From the NCBI GenBank assembly GCA_021555105.2, contig CP134604.1:3583501-3647500 (forward strand): a DNA stretch of 64,000 bases. Direction: 5' to 3'. A program made the position numbers and the translations under genes. The DNA is from Thalassospiraceae bacterium LMO-JJ14. Lineage in GTDB: Bacteria > Pseudomonadota > Alphaproteobacteria > Rhodospirillales > Casp-alpha2. The notes under the pieces were generated by a model, which saw only the letters and a list, made by a program, of their open reading frames with translations, was not told the origin of the DNA and made no database searches. Position 1 is the stretch's first letter. The number at the start of each line of letters is the position of its first letter. Positions 37,831 through 48,597 of the stretch are shown here, piece by piece.

Positions 37831-37848
37831 CCTTAACCTAAGTTAAGG
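37831..37848. promoter_or_regulatory. Perfect FNR/Dnr-type palindrome between the oxidase operon and cytochrome c
   Basis: CCTTAAC-CTAA-GTTAAGG, a perfect 7+7 inverted repeat with the FNR/Dnr half site. It is centred about 68 bases before the first gene of the oxidase-like operon and 112 bases before the divergent cytochrome c gene. Confidence 0.65.
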
Positions 37849-37951
37849 ACGCCAAACCTGATCCACGGTCTATTGAGATCAGAGGCGTAGCCACTGTCGT
37901 TGCGCCAGGCATGCAAATCGGTTTTTTGATTCAGGGGTTGGAGACGCTGTC

Positions 37952-38335
37952 ATGAATAGGATACTTCGCAACACCACGGCGCTTAGTCTGCTGGGACTGG
38001 CATTTACCGTCGTGCCTTCGCAGGGCATGGCGGCTGATGGCGCCAAGGTCTTTAACAAGTGCAAGGCATGCCACACGCTCGAAGCTGGCAAACACAAGGT
38101 CGGCCCGTCACTGGCCGGTGTCGTCGGGCGCAAGGCCGGAACCGCCGAAGGATTCACGAAGTACAAGGGGTTGAAGGGTGCGGATTGGGTCTGGACCGAA
38201 GAAGAACTGATGGCATACCTCGAGAACCCGACGTCATACACCAAAGCCAAGAGCGGCGAGCGGTCTTCTATGTCTCTTAAATTGAAAAAGGAAGATCAAC
38301 GCAAAGCGGTCATCGAGTTTCTGAAAGGCCATTGA
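37952..38335 (+). CDS. Class I cytochrome c (c2/c550-like)
   Basis: A 127-residue periplasmic cytochrome with a signal peptide (ALSLLGLAFTVVPSQGMAA) and a heme site CKACH near residue 37. The pattern HKVGPSLAGVVGRKAGTAEGF, then YLENPTSYTKAKSGERSSMS with the likely axial Met, is the mitochondrial/c2 type. It is divergent from the oxidase-like operon and shares its Dnr-type spacer. It is therefore a good candidate for the electron donor to the CuA subunit or to NirS. The antisense open frame is a shadow. Confidence 0.92.
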   Translation: MNRILRNTTALSLLGLAFTVVPSQGMAADGAKVFNKCKACHTLEAGKHKVGPSLAGVVGRKAGTAEGFTKYKGLKGADWVWTEEELMAYLENPTSYTKAKSGERSSMSLKLKKEDQRKAVIEFLKGH

Positions 38336-38781
38336 CCGTCCTCATGGACTGATCCTGCTTGTCTATTTTTGTATCATCTGCTTTCCCGCATGGCGTGATG
38401 CGCTTTTGCGCAGTCTGTCTGCACCCGATCTCTGAATGTCACGACCAAGTATTGGAATGCCACCGCCATGCCCAATCAATACCGGGTTATTTTCAGATTG
38501 TAGAATTTCGTGCAGCTTAAGAGTTCGCCACGGAACCTGGCATTGAAGCTTTCCTGCCCGCACGAACCGAAGTGCGAGAAAGATGGTCGCTCACTGTATA
38601 GTGCCGTTCCATGGCGACCAAAGGAACGGGTGTAAATTCTAGCCCCCCATAACCAACAAATAAATTATGTATAAAACAATTTATGAAAGGCTCTACTGTA
38701 TTCATACAGGTCCGGTTCAATAAAATGGCTAAACTGTCCATACTGCTTTACCGGGATTAGCTGAATGGGCAAAAATGTGTT
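38336..38781. other. Gene-free spacer with IS remnant
   Basis: 446 bases between cytochrome c and the large sensor protein. Apart from the IS3-type fragment at 38476-38574 I see no gene, RNA or clear repeat. The right half becomes clearly AT-rich, as is the start of the following gene. Confidence 0.6.
38476..38574 (-). pseudogene. IS3-family transposase fragment (OrfB C-terminal region)
   Basis: In one minus-strand frame the sequence reads GQESFNARFRGELL followed by KFYNLKITRY and a stop. This matches the ESFNARLRDELLN-EIFYSLREAQ stretch of IS3-family integrase-type transposases. Neither start nor ends survive, so it is debris of an old insertion. Confidence 0.55.
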
Positions 38782-41718
38782 TTGATATATTACAGCCAGC
38801 GTGTTTCGCTGAAACATATCGAGGGTATTTTAATCAAAAAGACGCTTCTGCACTTTCTTTTGGTCGTGATTTCCGCCCTGTCGCTGACGACGATAGAAGC
38901 AACGGCTTCTGAAACACTTCCCGAAACAAAAAAAATCATCGCGGTATTTCCCAGAGATTTCCACCCTTATTTCCAGATGAACGAAGACGGCCAGCCATCC
39001 GGCTTCGCAATTGATGTCCTGAATGCAGTCGCGGCGCGTGCAGGCCTGGAAGTAAGCTATAATGCCAAGAGTTCTTGGTCTGAGGCCGTTGCAGACTTAC
39101 AAGACAAGCGGGCTCACGTCATTCCAAACATGGGCATCAGCCAAGAGCGAAAGGCTATCATGTCTTTCACTTCGCCCGTCGACACATTAATTGTTTCCGG
39201 GTTTGTTCTGAAAAATTCCAATGCCATTGTGAGAATCGACGATATTTCCGGACATACGGTTGGTGTGGTCGAAACCAATATCGCGGCGACCCTGATGAAG
39301 GATCGGAATGATATCAATTTAATAGTATACAAAGACTTTTCCGACGCTTTGCTTGGACTTCTTGTTCGGAATATCGATGTCTTCTTTTATCCAGAAACAC
39401 CTGTTTGGGCCACGGCTACGCAGGGTAAATTTGATCACCAAATTCGGGATATTGGACCGCCACTAAAACGTATTGAACGGGCAATCGCCGTCCGCAGCGA
39501 CCTCCCAGGCGTGCGCGGCATTCTCGACCGGGAACTGCGCGCTTTTCAGGCAACCGATGAATTTGAGGAACTGTACAGGAAATGGCACGGCCTAAAACCG
39601 GGTTCCGGTATTTTCCATTTTGCCCCTTGGTGGGCTGCAGTATCTGTCGCGACAGCTCTATTGCTCGGCAGCTACATGTTTGCCCGCTTGAGACGCCCCG
39701 GAACATTTAGAATATCTGAACGAACGGTCGAAGATATTCGTTCAGAGAATTCCTTACGAGAAAGGATTATCTGGCTGATCACTGTTATCACTGTCGTTAC
39801 GCTGGTCATCACCGGCACAGCGATCTGGGCTCTTTACACGACAGCATTTGACGAAGAAAAAGGTCGGTTGCTGGAAACAGCAAGGAGCCAGGCCGAACTT
39901 ATCGAGAGCGTCGCCATATTTAACGATCAGTTCAACTCTGACTATCCGGGCGGAAGTGACGCAGCAACAATCGCAGCAATTCGTGAAGGCTTCAGTCCTG
40001 CCTCAGGGACAACAGAAACAACTCTCGCCCGAAGAAATGGTGACCAAATTGTCTTCCTCTTTAGGCAACTGGCTTCGCGGAGTTTTGATCTGGCACAGGT
40101 TCCTCTCAACTCAAAGCGCGCAGAACCCATGCAAAGGGCGCTTTCCGGAATGACCGGGACAGTTGTCGGCCGGGATTACCGCAACGAACTTGTGCTTGCC
40201 GCGTATACACCGGTTCCTTATCTCGATCTCGGCATCGTCGTAAAAAGGGGTCTCAGTGAAATTCGAGAACCTTTCTTTCAGGCCATCTCATTTGCCGCTT
40301 TGGTCGCGGTGTTTGTTATTGCGGCAGGCGTGTTTCTGTTTGTCCGGTTATCCAATCCAATCCTTTCCCGAGCCTTGGAGAACGAGGCAAAACTCAGAAA
40401 AGTCCTCGATACGTCACCGATTCCTTTGACGATCAGTGACTATTCGACGGGTGAATTCCTGTATACCAATCCGGCAGCGGAAGAGTTGTTCGGGGCAACA
40501 TCCGACGGCCTCATCGGCCATACGACAAAAGATTACTATGCCAAAATTTCTGACAGGGAACGTGTTTTCAAAACAATGGATAGGGATGGCGCAGTCAGAA
40601 ATATGGAAGCCATCGCAGCCAGGAACGATGGGGTGAATTTCTGGGTTAACATTGATGCCCGCCAGATCATGTTCGAGGGTCGGAAAGCCGTTGTTGCTGG
40701 CATTGCCAATATCGATGAACGCAAGAAAGCCGAACATGCATTAAGGGAGAGCGAATCTCGTTTCAGGGATTTTGCGAAATCAGCTGCCGACAGTTTTTGG
40801 GAGACGGATGAAGAAAACAGGTTCACATATGTATCCTCGTCGATTGAAGGCATGAAGATCGACCCGGAGCGCGACATGTACGGACGCCGTCGCGAAGAAA
40901 TCAAAGGGCTTCAATATTCGCAAGAATCTTTGCAACGTTTGTATAAGATTTTATCCAGTCACAAACCCTACAGGGATTTTGAATGCCAGTTAATCTTCGA
41001 GACCGATGGCATCGAGCACTATATCCGCGATAGCGGCACCCCCATTTTCGATACGGATAAAAAGTTCAAAGGTTACCGCGGCACCCTCACAGACATAACC
41101 GAGCACAAGACCTTTGTGGCAAAGTTACAGGAAGCCTCACTTGGTCTTATCAATGCTATAGCAGTTACGATCGAAAAGCGCGATCCATACACCACCGGGC
41201 ATCAAAACAGAGTCGCTCATCTCGCCGTGGGCATCGCCAAGGAATTAAACTGGAACGAATCCCAAATATTGGGCCTTCGTCTCGGAGCGTTGGTACACGA
41301 TATTGGAAAAATTTCCATACCGGCAGAAATACTGAGTCGTCCCGGGAAGTTGAACGATGCAGAGTACCAACTAATCAAAACCCACCCTCAAACGGGATAC
41401 GATATTCTCAAAAATCATCAGTTTCCCTGGCCGATTGCCGAAATGGTTATTCAACATCATGAGCGAATAGATGGATCCGGCTATCCAAGAGGGCTAACCG
41501 CTGATCAGATTCTCCCCGAAGCAAAAGTCATAGGCGTCGCCGACGTCGTCGAAGCTATTTCTTCGCATCGACCCTACCGTGCGGCACTCGGCATCGAGGC
41601 AGGCATAGAAGAAATTACACGAGGCAAAGGTACAGCTTATGACCCCGATATTGTTGATGCGTGTATCAAATTGATTGTAAAAGGCGAATTCGATTGGAAT
41701 AAAACGGACGATACATAG
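38782..41718 (+). CDS. Hybrid sensor: substrate-binding domain, extracytoplasmic sensor, two PAS domains and HD-GYP phosphodiesterase
   Basis: A 978-residue membrane signalling protein. A signal/anchor is followed by a periplasmic amino-acid-type solute-binding domain (about 50-270, FHPYFQMNEDGQPSGFAIDV). Then come a transmembrane helix near 285, another near 333-352, an extracytoplasmic sensor region (about 353-500) and a further helix near 510. Two PAS domains follow (about 540-660 and 665-790). The C-terminal HD-GYP domain has HDIGK near 839 and HHERIDGSGYP near 892, so it should hydrolyse cyclic di-GMP. The first codon is TTG and uncertain; a GTG at 38803 is also possible. No operon partner. 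Lower GC than its neighbours. Confidence 0.85.
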   Translation: MIYYSQRVSLKHIEGILIKKTLLHFLLVVISALSLTTIEATASETLPETKKIIAVFPRDFHPYFQMNEDGQPSGFAIDVLNAVAARAGLEVSYNAKSSWSEAVADLQDKRAHVIPNMGISQERKAIMSFTSPVDTLIVSGFVLKNSNAIVRIDDISGHTVGVVETNIAATLMKDRNDINLIVYKDFSDALLGLLVRNIDVFFYPETPVWATATQGKFDHQIRDIGPPLKRIERAIAVRSDLPGVRGILDRELRAFQATDEFEELYRKWHGLKPGSGIFHFAPWWAAVSVATALLLGSYMFARLRRPGTFRISERTVEDIRSENSLRERIIWLITVITVVTLVITGTAIWALYTTAFDEEKGRLLETARSQAELIESVAIFNDQFNSDYPGGSDAATIAAIREGFSPASGTTETTLARRNGDQIVFLFRQLASRSFDLAQVPLNSKRAEPMQRALSGMTGTVVGRDYRNELVLAAYTPVPYLDLGIVVKRGLSEIREPFFQAISFAALVAVFVIAAGVFLFVRLSNPILSRALENEAKLRKVLDTSPIPLTISDYSTGEFLYTNPAAEELFGATSDGLIGHTTKDYYAKISDRERVFKTMDRDGAVRNMEAIAARNDGVNFWVNIDARQIMFEGRKAVVAGIANIDERKKAEHALRESESRFRDFAKSAADSFWETDEENRFTYVSSSIEGMKIDPERDMYGRRREEIKGLQYSQESLQRLYKILSSHKPYRDFECQLIFETDGIEHYIRDSGTPIFDTDKKFKGYRGTLTDITEHKTFVAKLQEASLGLINAIAVTIEKRDPYTTGHQNRVAHLAVGIAKELNWNESQILGLRLGALVHDIGKISIPAEILSRPGKLNDAEYQLIKTHPQTGYDILKNHQFPWPIAEMVIQHHERIDGSGYPRGLTADQILPEAKVIGVADVVEAISSHRPYRAALGIEAGIEEITRGKGTAYDPDIVDACIKLIVKGEFDWNKTDDT

Positions 41719-41887
41719 TTTGATTCATCTCAATTTTTGCACCCATACAAATCTACCCTGACAAGAAAATGTGTATGGTCGTCCCATGGCAAAGCGATAC
41801 GGCCCAGATGTTAAAAAAGCCCTTAACCTTTTGAATTGGGGACTTTTTATATCGTTGCGGAAGCACGCAACCACTTATACCGAACAC

Positions 41888-41956
41888 CGTCCAGCCGCGA
41901 TACCAAACGCCCTGTACCCGTCCTTCGATATAGACGTGGACGGCACGCGCGGGCAA
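41888..41956 (-). pseudogene. Truncated acylphosphatase gene
   Basis: Starting at a TTG four bases after pccA, the reading frame gives VHVYIEGRVQGVWYRGWT, the conserved N-terminus of acylphosphatase including the phosphate-binding loop and Arg. After residue 23 the similarity stops and the frame runs through unrelated AT-rich sequence to 41753. About three quarters of the gene is missing, so it is inactive. The break marks the edge of the inserted or rearranged segment carrying the sensor gene and the IS fragment. Confidence 0.7.
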
Positions 41957-41960
41957 CGCC

Positions 41961-43952
41961 TTACTCGAATTCGAGAATGATCTGGTCGACGGCGAGGTTC
42001 GAGCCGGCCTCGGCCTTGACCGCGGCGACGATACAGTCCTTTTCGGCCCGGAGCACGTTTTCCATCTTCATCGCCTCGACCACACACAGTTCTTCGCCGG
42101 ACTTCACTTCTTGTCCGACCTCGACGGCGACGGAGACCAGCAGCCCCGGCATCGGCGACAGCAGAAGCTTCGACGTGTCGGGCGGCTCCTTGACCGGCAT
42201 CAGCGCATTCAGCTCGGCGACGTGCGGTGACAGCACCCAGGCTTCGGCACGAATCCCCCCCTGCGAGATAATGTAGGCAACCGTCGAACGCTGGACCTGG
42301 AAGCAAACCATCTCACCGTTGACGTCGGCGCGGAACAGCGGCTCGCCCAGTTGCCAGTCGGTCTTGACGGTCATGTCTTCGCCGTCGACGGTCAGGCTGA
42401 CCGTACTGTCCGACGCATCGCCGACACGGGCGCGGTGCTCCCCTTCGGCGAAAATAACGATCCAGTCGGACGACACGCGGCGCGAATGAGCGGCGATCTG
42501 TCCGGAAATCCGTGCCGCACGGGCCTGGTAAGCCGCATGCATGACGGCGGCGACGGCGGCGAAGATCTTCGGGTCCTTCGGCGCCGTGTCGGCCGGGTTA
42601 AAGCCGTCGGGATATTCCTCGGCGATCAGGTTGGTGGTCAGCCGTCCCTCGATAAAGCGCGGATGCGTCATCAGTGCGTTCAGGAACGGGATGTTGTGCT
42701 GCACGCCTTCAATGAGGAACTCGTCCAAGGCGCGCTGCATACGTTCCGTCGCCGCTTCACGGTCCGGCCCGTAGGTGATCAGCTTGGCGATCATCGGGTC
42801 ATAGTACATGGAAATCTCGCCGCCTTCGTAGACCCCCGTGTCGACACGTACGGCGTCGGGTTCCTCGACCGGCGGGCGGTAGTTCACCAGACGCCCGATC
42901 GACGGCAGGAAGTTGCGGAACGGGTCTTCGGCGTAAATCCGGCTTTCGATGGCCCAGCCGGTGAGCTTTACATCCTTTTGCGTGAACGGCAGCTTTTCAC
43001 CGTCGGCGACACGGATCATCAGTTCGACGAGGTCGAGACCGGTGATGTATTCCGTCACCGGGTGTTCGACCTGCAGGCGTGTGTTCATTTCCAGGAAGAA
43101 GAAGTTCTTGTCCTTGTCGACGATAAACTCGACCGTCCCCGCCGAATGGTAATCGACGGCGGCAGCCAGCGCCACGGCCTGCTCGCCCATGGCTTTGCGG
43201 GTTTTCTCGTCGAGGAACGGCGACGGTGCTTCTTCGATGACCTTCTGGTGGCGGCGCTGGATCGAGCATTCGCGCTCGCCCAAATAGACCGTATTGCCGT
43301 GTTTGTCGGCGATGATCTGGATTTCGATGTGGCGCGGGTCTTCGATGAACTTTTCGACGAACACACGGTCGTCGCCGAACGACGACTTGGCTTCGTTGGT
43401 GGCGCGGATGAACCCGTCCTCGGCCTCCGCCGCGTTCCAGGCGATACGCATGCCCTTGCCGCCGCCACCCGCCGATGCCTTCAGCATCACCGGGTAACCG
43501 ATCTCGTTGGCGACCTTGACCGCTTCCTTGGCGTCGGCGATGGCATCCGGGTGGCCCGGCACGCACGACACCTTGGCAGCGTTGGCGAGCTTCTTGGATT
43601 CAATCTTGTCGCCCATCGCCGTGATCGCCTTGGGGCCCGGACCGATAAAGGCGACGCCGGCTTTTTCCAGTGCCTGGGCGAATTTGGTGTTCTCCGACAA
43701 AAAGCCGTAGCCCGGATGCACGGCATCGGCGCCGGTCTGCTCGATCGCGGCGAGGATATTGTCGATGACCAGATAGCTTTCCGCCGTCGGCGCCGGGCCG
43801 ATGTTGACGGCCTCGTCGGCCATCTGCACATGCAGCGCGTCCTTATCGGCGTCGGAATAGACGGCAACCGTGGCAATGCCCATGGCACGCGCCGACTTGA
43901 TGACCCGGCAGGCAATCTCTCCCCGGTTGGCGATCAGAATTTTTTTGAACAT
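41961..43952 (-). CDS. pccA: Propionyl-CoA carboxylase, alpha (biotin) subunit
   Basis: A 663-residue biotin-dependent enzyme subunit. The biotin carboxylase domain (1-450) shows KILIANRGEIACRVIKSAR, the ATP-binding GGGGKGMRI and MNTRLQVEHPVTE. A BT-type linker domain follows, and the C-terminal carrier domain has the biotinyl-lysine motif EAMKMEN. With PccB it carboxylates propionyl-CoA to methylmalonyl-CoA. The BT region and the pccB neighbour argue against methylcrotonyl-CoA carboxylase. It starts 12 bases after pccB. Confidence 0.92.
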   Translation of the reverse strand: MFKKILIANRGEIACRVIKSARAMGIATVAVYSDADKDALHVQMADEAVNIGPAPTAESYLVIDNILAAIEQTGADAVHPGYGFLSENTKFAQALEKAGVAFIGPGPKAITAMGDKIESKKLANAAKVSCVPGHPDAIADAKEAVKVANEIGYPVMLKASAGGGGKGMRIAWNAAEAEDGFIRATNEAKSSFGDDRVFVEKFIEDPRHIEIQIIADKHGNTVYLGERECSIQRRHQKVIEEAPSPFLDEKTRKAMGEQAVALAAAVDYHSAGTVEFIVDKDKNFFFLEMNTRLQVEHPVTEYITGLDLVELMIRVADGEKLPFTQKDVKLTGWAIESRIYAEDPFRNFLPSIGRLVNYRPPVEEPDAVRVDTGVYEGGEISMYYDPMIAKLITYGPDREAATERMQRALDEFLIEGVQHNIPFLNALMTHPRFIEGRLTTNLIAEEYPDGFNPADTAPKDPKIFAAVAAVMHAAYQARAARISGQIAAHSRRVSSDWIVIFAEGEHRARVGDASDSTVSLTVDGEDMTVKTDWQLGEPLFRADVNGEMVCFQVQRSTVAYIISQGGIRAEAWVLSPHVAELNALMPVKEPPDTSKLLLSPMPGLLVSVAVEVGQEVKSGEELCVVEAMKMENVLRAEKDCIVAAVKAEAGSNLAVDQIILEFE

Positions 43953-43964
43953 GGTGTTACTGCC

Positions 43965-45497
<1,533 letters not shown>

Positions 45498-45649
45498 GTT
45501 GACTCTCCCGTTTGCGCCACCCCCGATACATGCAATTGATCGAAGTCGAGACTGGCAGATGGTTCGGGATCATATAGCAACACACCTGCATAATCTCAAT
45601 TAATAATAAATTTATTGCATATAAAGATTATTTTTTCATATATAGTGAT

Positions 45650-46570
45650 ATGCTAAGTCAGATACCTTATGAAGTACCCTCTGGTCTCCTCAAGACCGCG
45701 CGCAAGCTCGATCCTGTTCGCATAGCGATAGCCGGCGCCGATCATCCGCTCCCTATGGAAACCGCGAGATCAGCCGCAATTCAGGGTCTCATCGATCCAG
45801 TGCTTATTGGTGACAAGGCGCGGATTTTGAGGTTCTCCAATCAGCTGTCATGGGAGCTGGGCGGACATTCTATTTTACATGCAAGCTCAGAAGTCGAAGC
45901 CGCCGAAGCGGCCGTACGCATCGCTTCGGAGGGTGGCGTGGATGCCATAATGAAGGGCCAAGTACATACGGACGTGCTGTTACGCGCCGTATTATCCCCT
46001 TCTTTTGGCCTGCGGGCGGGCCGGCGCATGACACATGTGTTCCATCTCAGCCTTCCCGGTTCGCCGGCCCCCCTGCTGGTCTCCGACTGCGCAATAAATG
46101 TCCGTCCGGATGAACGAACGTTGAAAGATATAGTCCTGAATACGCTGGATCTTGCCAGGTCGCTCTCGATTGAGAAACCACGAGTTGCTCTTCTTTCGGG
46201 CACAGAGAGCATCATCGAGAGCGTTCCATCCAGCGTGCTTGCCCACAACGTGAAATCCTGGGTCAGGACCCAAATGAGGGATGGAGAGTACGTCGATGGT
46301 CCGATGGGCTTGGATGTAGCCATTTCCCAATCGGCGGCAAACATCAAAGGCGTGAAAGGTGATGTTGCGGGTAACGCCAACATCCTAATCGTCCCCAACC
46401 TCGAAGCCGGCAACGTACTTTTCAAATCCCTTGTTTATTTCAGGTCCGCACTGCCGGCCGGACTTTTGCTAGGGGCCAAAGTTCCGATTATCCTCACCAG
46501 CCGCGCCGACCCGCCGGAAGCAAGACTCGCCGCAACCATCATTGCGCAAATTCATGCCGCAATAAAATAG
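45650..46570 (+). CDS. pta: Phosphate acetyltransferase of the Xsc-associated type
   Basis: A 306-residue phosphate acyltransferase (Pta/Ptb family). Features are KLDPVRIAIAGADHPLPME, GGVDAIMKGQVHTDVLLRAV, PDERTLKDIVLNTLDLAR, VDGPMGLDVAISQSAA and ANILIVPNLEAGNVLFKSL. It converts acetyl phosphate and CoA to acetyl-CoA. Xsc releases acetyl phosphate and sulfite, and short Pta enzymes of this kind accompany xsc in sulfonate degraders. It converges with xsc. An AT-rich leader with a poor ribosome-binding site precedes the ATG. Confidence 0.87.
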   Translation: MLSQIPYEVPSGLLKTARKLDPVRIAIAGADHPLPMETARSAAIQGLIDPVLIGDKARILRFSNQLSWELGGHSILHASSEVEAAEAAVRIASEGGVDAIMKGQVHTDVLLRAVLSPSFGLRAGRRMTHVFHLSLPGSPAPLLVSDCAINVRPDERTLKDIVLNTLDLARSLSIEKPRVALLSGTESIIESVPSSVLAHNVKSWVRTQMRDGEYVDGPMGLDVAISQSAANIKGVKGDVAGNANILIVPNLEAGNVLFKSLVYFRSALPAGLLLGAKVPIILTSRADPPEARLAATIIAQIHAAIK

Positions 46571-46695
46571 ACCGCGCCCTCCAACTCGCCAAATAATCGG
46601 CTGATAAAGTCGGTTTCTGTCATCATGGCCAACGCAATGGCGACCGACTATTTTTTCCAGGTCCTTTTGCATCCAAATCCAGTTCCTCCAAATAA

Positions 46696-46726
46696 AACGG
46701 GCCGCAGCATAATACTGCGGCCCGTT
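46696..46726 (-). terminator. Terminator of xsc
   Basis: A 12-base perfect stem AACGGGCCGCAG/CTGCGGCCCGTT with a 7-base loop. On the minus strand it is followed by TTATTT, about 60 bases beyond the xsc stop. It fits a factor-independent terminator. Confidence 0.7.
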
Positions 46727-46786
46727 CAAGTATGCTCCACAACTAACCGGTGAAGACTTAGGGAGCCGGAGAAGACTCTTGGGTAA

Positions 46787-48496
46787 TCAGTTCTGATAAA
46801 GCGGCAGCAACCGTTTCGGTTTCAGCAAAGCATCACGTCTGTAGGGTTCCGAAAGGTCCCGCGTCGTCACGATGTTAATCACTGAAGGCCCGTCGATCGT
46901 CAACGCTTCGGCTATTGCTGGGCCTATTTCTTCCGGCTTTTCAACACGCACCGCATGGGCCCCCATATCGCGCGCAATTTGCGCGAAATCCGGGTTTTCC
47001 AAATCGGTCCAGAAGTAACGCTCGTCGAAGAAATCGAATTGGTTCCGTTTCTCCGCACCGTACTGCGAGTTATCAAACAAAATGGCGATCACATTAATCT
47101 TCTCGGTTACGGCGGTCATGACCTCCTGCATCGTCATTCCCCAAGCGCCATCGCCCATGAACGCAAAGACTGGCGTGTCCGGTTTTGCAAGCTTGACGCC
47201 GAGAGCGGTCGGGTAAGCAACACCAATGCCACCCAAACTTCCCGCAGCAATCCACTGTCGATGGGAATTAAAGGTGAAGTATGCATTCGCAGACCCGGAA
47301 ATGTTACCGACATCGGCGACGACAGTCGCATCTTCGGGGATGGCCTGGGACACCTCCCAAAGAGCCCGACGCGGATGTGAGGGGCCGCCCTCCTGTGAGG
47401 ATATTTCTTTCAGTTCGCGCGCCCACGTTTCCTTTTCCTCGTTGATCCGCAGCTTGCGACCCGCATGATCGACATTCTTACCGCCGCCTTCCGTCGCGGT
47501 AAGAAGCTGTTGAACAACCTCTGCGCAGTCGCCAACGAGCCCCAGTGCAACCGGGCGAGTAACGCCGATTTCAAGCGGGTTGATCGTATTGTGGATCAGC
47601 TTCGCATCCTCAGGGAAATAATCCATGTCGTACTGAGGCACGGTCCCGAATTTGTTGAGGCGCGTTCCGAGTGCGAGCACAACGTCCGCGTCCTTGATCA
47701 GGCGCATGGCGGCTTTGGAGCCCTGATATCCGATCGGGCCGACATACATCGGATGGTTGCCGTAAAAGGCGTCATTGTGATTGAAAACACATGCAACCGG
47801 CGCGGTATAACGTTCGGCAAGTTGGGCGATGAGATCGCCGGCATTGGAATCAATGGCCCCCAAACCAGCCAGAATCACTGGATTCTTCGCATCCTCGAGG
47901 AGCTTGACCGCCTTATCGATTTCGCTCTGCGCCGCACCACCGTACCGGCCGTCAGTGCGGTAATTCTCGGGAAGCCATTCATCCTCGTCAAACTCGCCGT
48001 AATAATAGTCACGCGGAATATCGACCTGAGCCGGACCGCGCATTGAAATCGCTGCACGAAATGCGCCGCGAATACCCTCTGCCATACGATCAGGGCGATT
48101 AACCCTGAACTGATGCTTCATCAACTTATCGAACAGATAAATTTGCTCGATCTCTTGAAATGCATCGGTTCCCATTGTGGTGCTCGTTACTGACGGCGTC
48201 AGGACAACGGCAGGCGTATGGTTGACGTACGCGCTGGCTACACCCGTAACGAGATTGGTCACGCCAGGCCCATTCTGGCCGATGCATACCCCTGGTTTGC
48301 CTGAGGCACGACCGTACCCATCTGCCATGAACGCGGCCGTTTGCTCGTGACGCACCTGAATGAAACGGATGCCTGCTTTCGGGAAAATGTCTAGCGGGTC
48401 CATGAATGCAGATCCAACAATCCCGAACATGACCTCAACATTTTCCACGCGGAGCGCCTCAACAAGGGCCTCGCTACCGGTGATTTTTCGAGCCAT
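46787..48496 (-). CDS. xsc: Sulfoacetaldehyde acetyltransferase (Xsc)
   Basis: A 569-residue thiamine-diphosphate enzyme that cleaves sulfoacetaldehyde with phosphate to acetyl phosphate and sulfite. The active-site Glu is E51 in RHEQTAAF; the cofactor motif runs from GDGAWGMTMQEV to FDNSQYGAEKRNQ. Xsc-like segments are FGIVGSAFMDPLDIFPKAGI, QNGPGVTNLVTGVASAY and the C-terminal TRDLSEPYRRDALLKPKRL. These set it apart from acetolactate synthase and oxalyl-CoA decarboxylase. It is divergent from the GMC oxidoreductase gene and convergent with pta. The SD AAGGGT stands before the ATG. Confidence 0.87.
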   Translation of the reverse strand: MARKITGSEALVEALRVENVEVMFGIVGSAFMDPLDIFPKAGIRFIQVRHEQTAAFMADGYGRASGKPGVCIGQNGPGVTNLVTGVASAYVNHTPAVVLTPSVTSTTMGTDAFQEIEQIYLFDKLMKHQFRVNRPDRMAEGIRGAFRAAISMRGPAQVDIPRDYYYGEFDEDEWLPENYRTDGRYGGAAQSEIDKAVKLLEDAKNPVILAGLGAIDSNAGDLIAQLAERYTAPVACVFNHNDAFYGNHPMYVGPIGYQGSKAAMRLIKDADVVLALGTRLNKFGTVPQYDMDYFPEDAKLIHNTINPLEIGVTRPVALGLVGDCAEVVQQLLTATEGGGKNVDHAGRKLRINEEKETWARELKEISSQEGGPSHPRRALWEVSQAIPEDATVVADVGNISGSANAYFTFNSHRQWIAAGSLGGIGVAYPTALGVKLAKPDTPVFAFMGDGAWGMTMQEVMTAVTEKINVIAILFDNSQYGAEKRNQFDFFDERYFWTDLENPDFAQIARDMGAHAVRVEKPEEIGPAIAEALTIDGPSVINIVTTRDLSEPYRRDALLKPKRLLPLYQN

Positions 48497-48577
48497 AAAA
48501 AGATACCCTTCATAAATATTGCAATACTTTTCTCAATATATAAAATTATGTTAGCATATCAACATAAAAATATTCCT

Positions 48578-48587
48578 ATTAATGAGA
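48578..48587 (-). promoter_or_regulatory. Candidate shared operator TCTCATTAAT (xsc / GMC spacer)
   Basis: On the minus strand this reads TCTCATTAAT, a word also found before the Rieske and TRAP genes of the same island. It lies 10 bases before the GMC oxidoreductase start in the AT-rich divergent spacer. It may bind the IclR regulator; chance in AT-rich DNA cannot be excluded. Confidence 0.3.
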
Positions 48588-48597
48588 TCTGGCACCC

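Noticed and set aside
37879-38250. 123-codon frame antisense to cytochrome c
   Set aside because: Shadow of the clear CKACH cytochrome gene.
46787-48496. Acetolactate synthase or oxalyl-CoA decarboxylase for the TPP enzyme
   Set aside because: The GSAFMDPLDIFP, AEKRNQ and TRDLSEPYRRDAL segments and the adjacent pta fit Xsc better.
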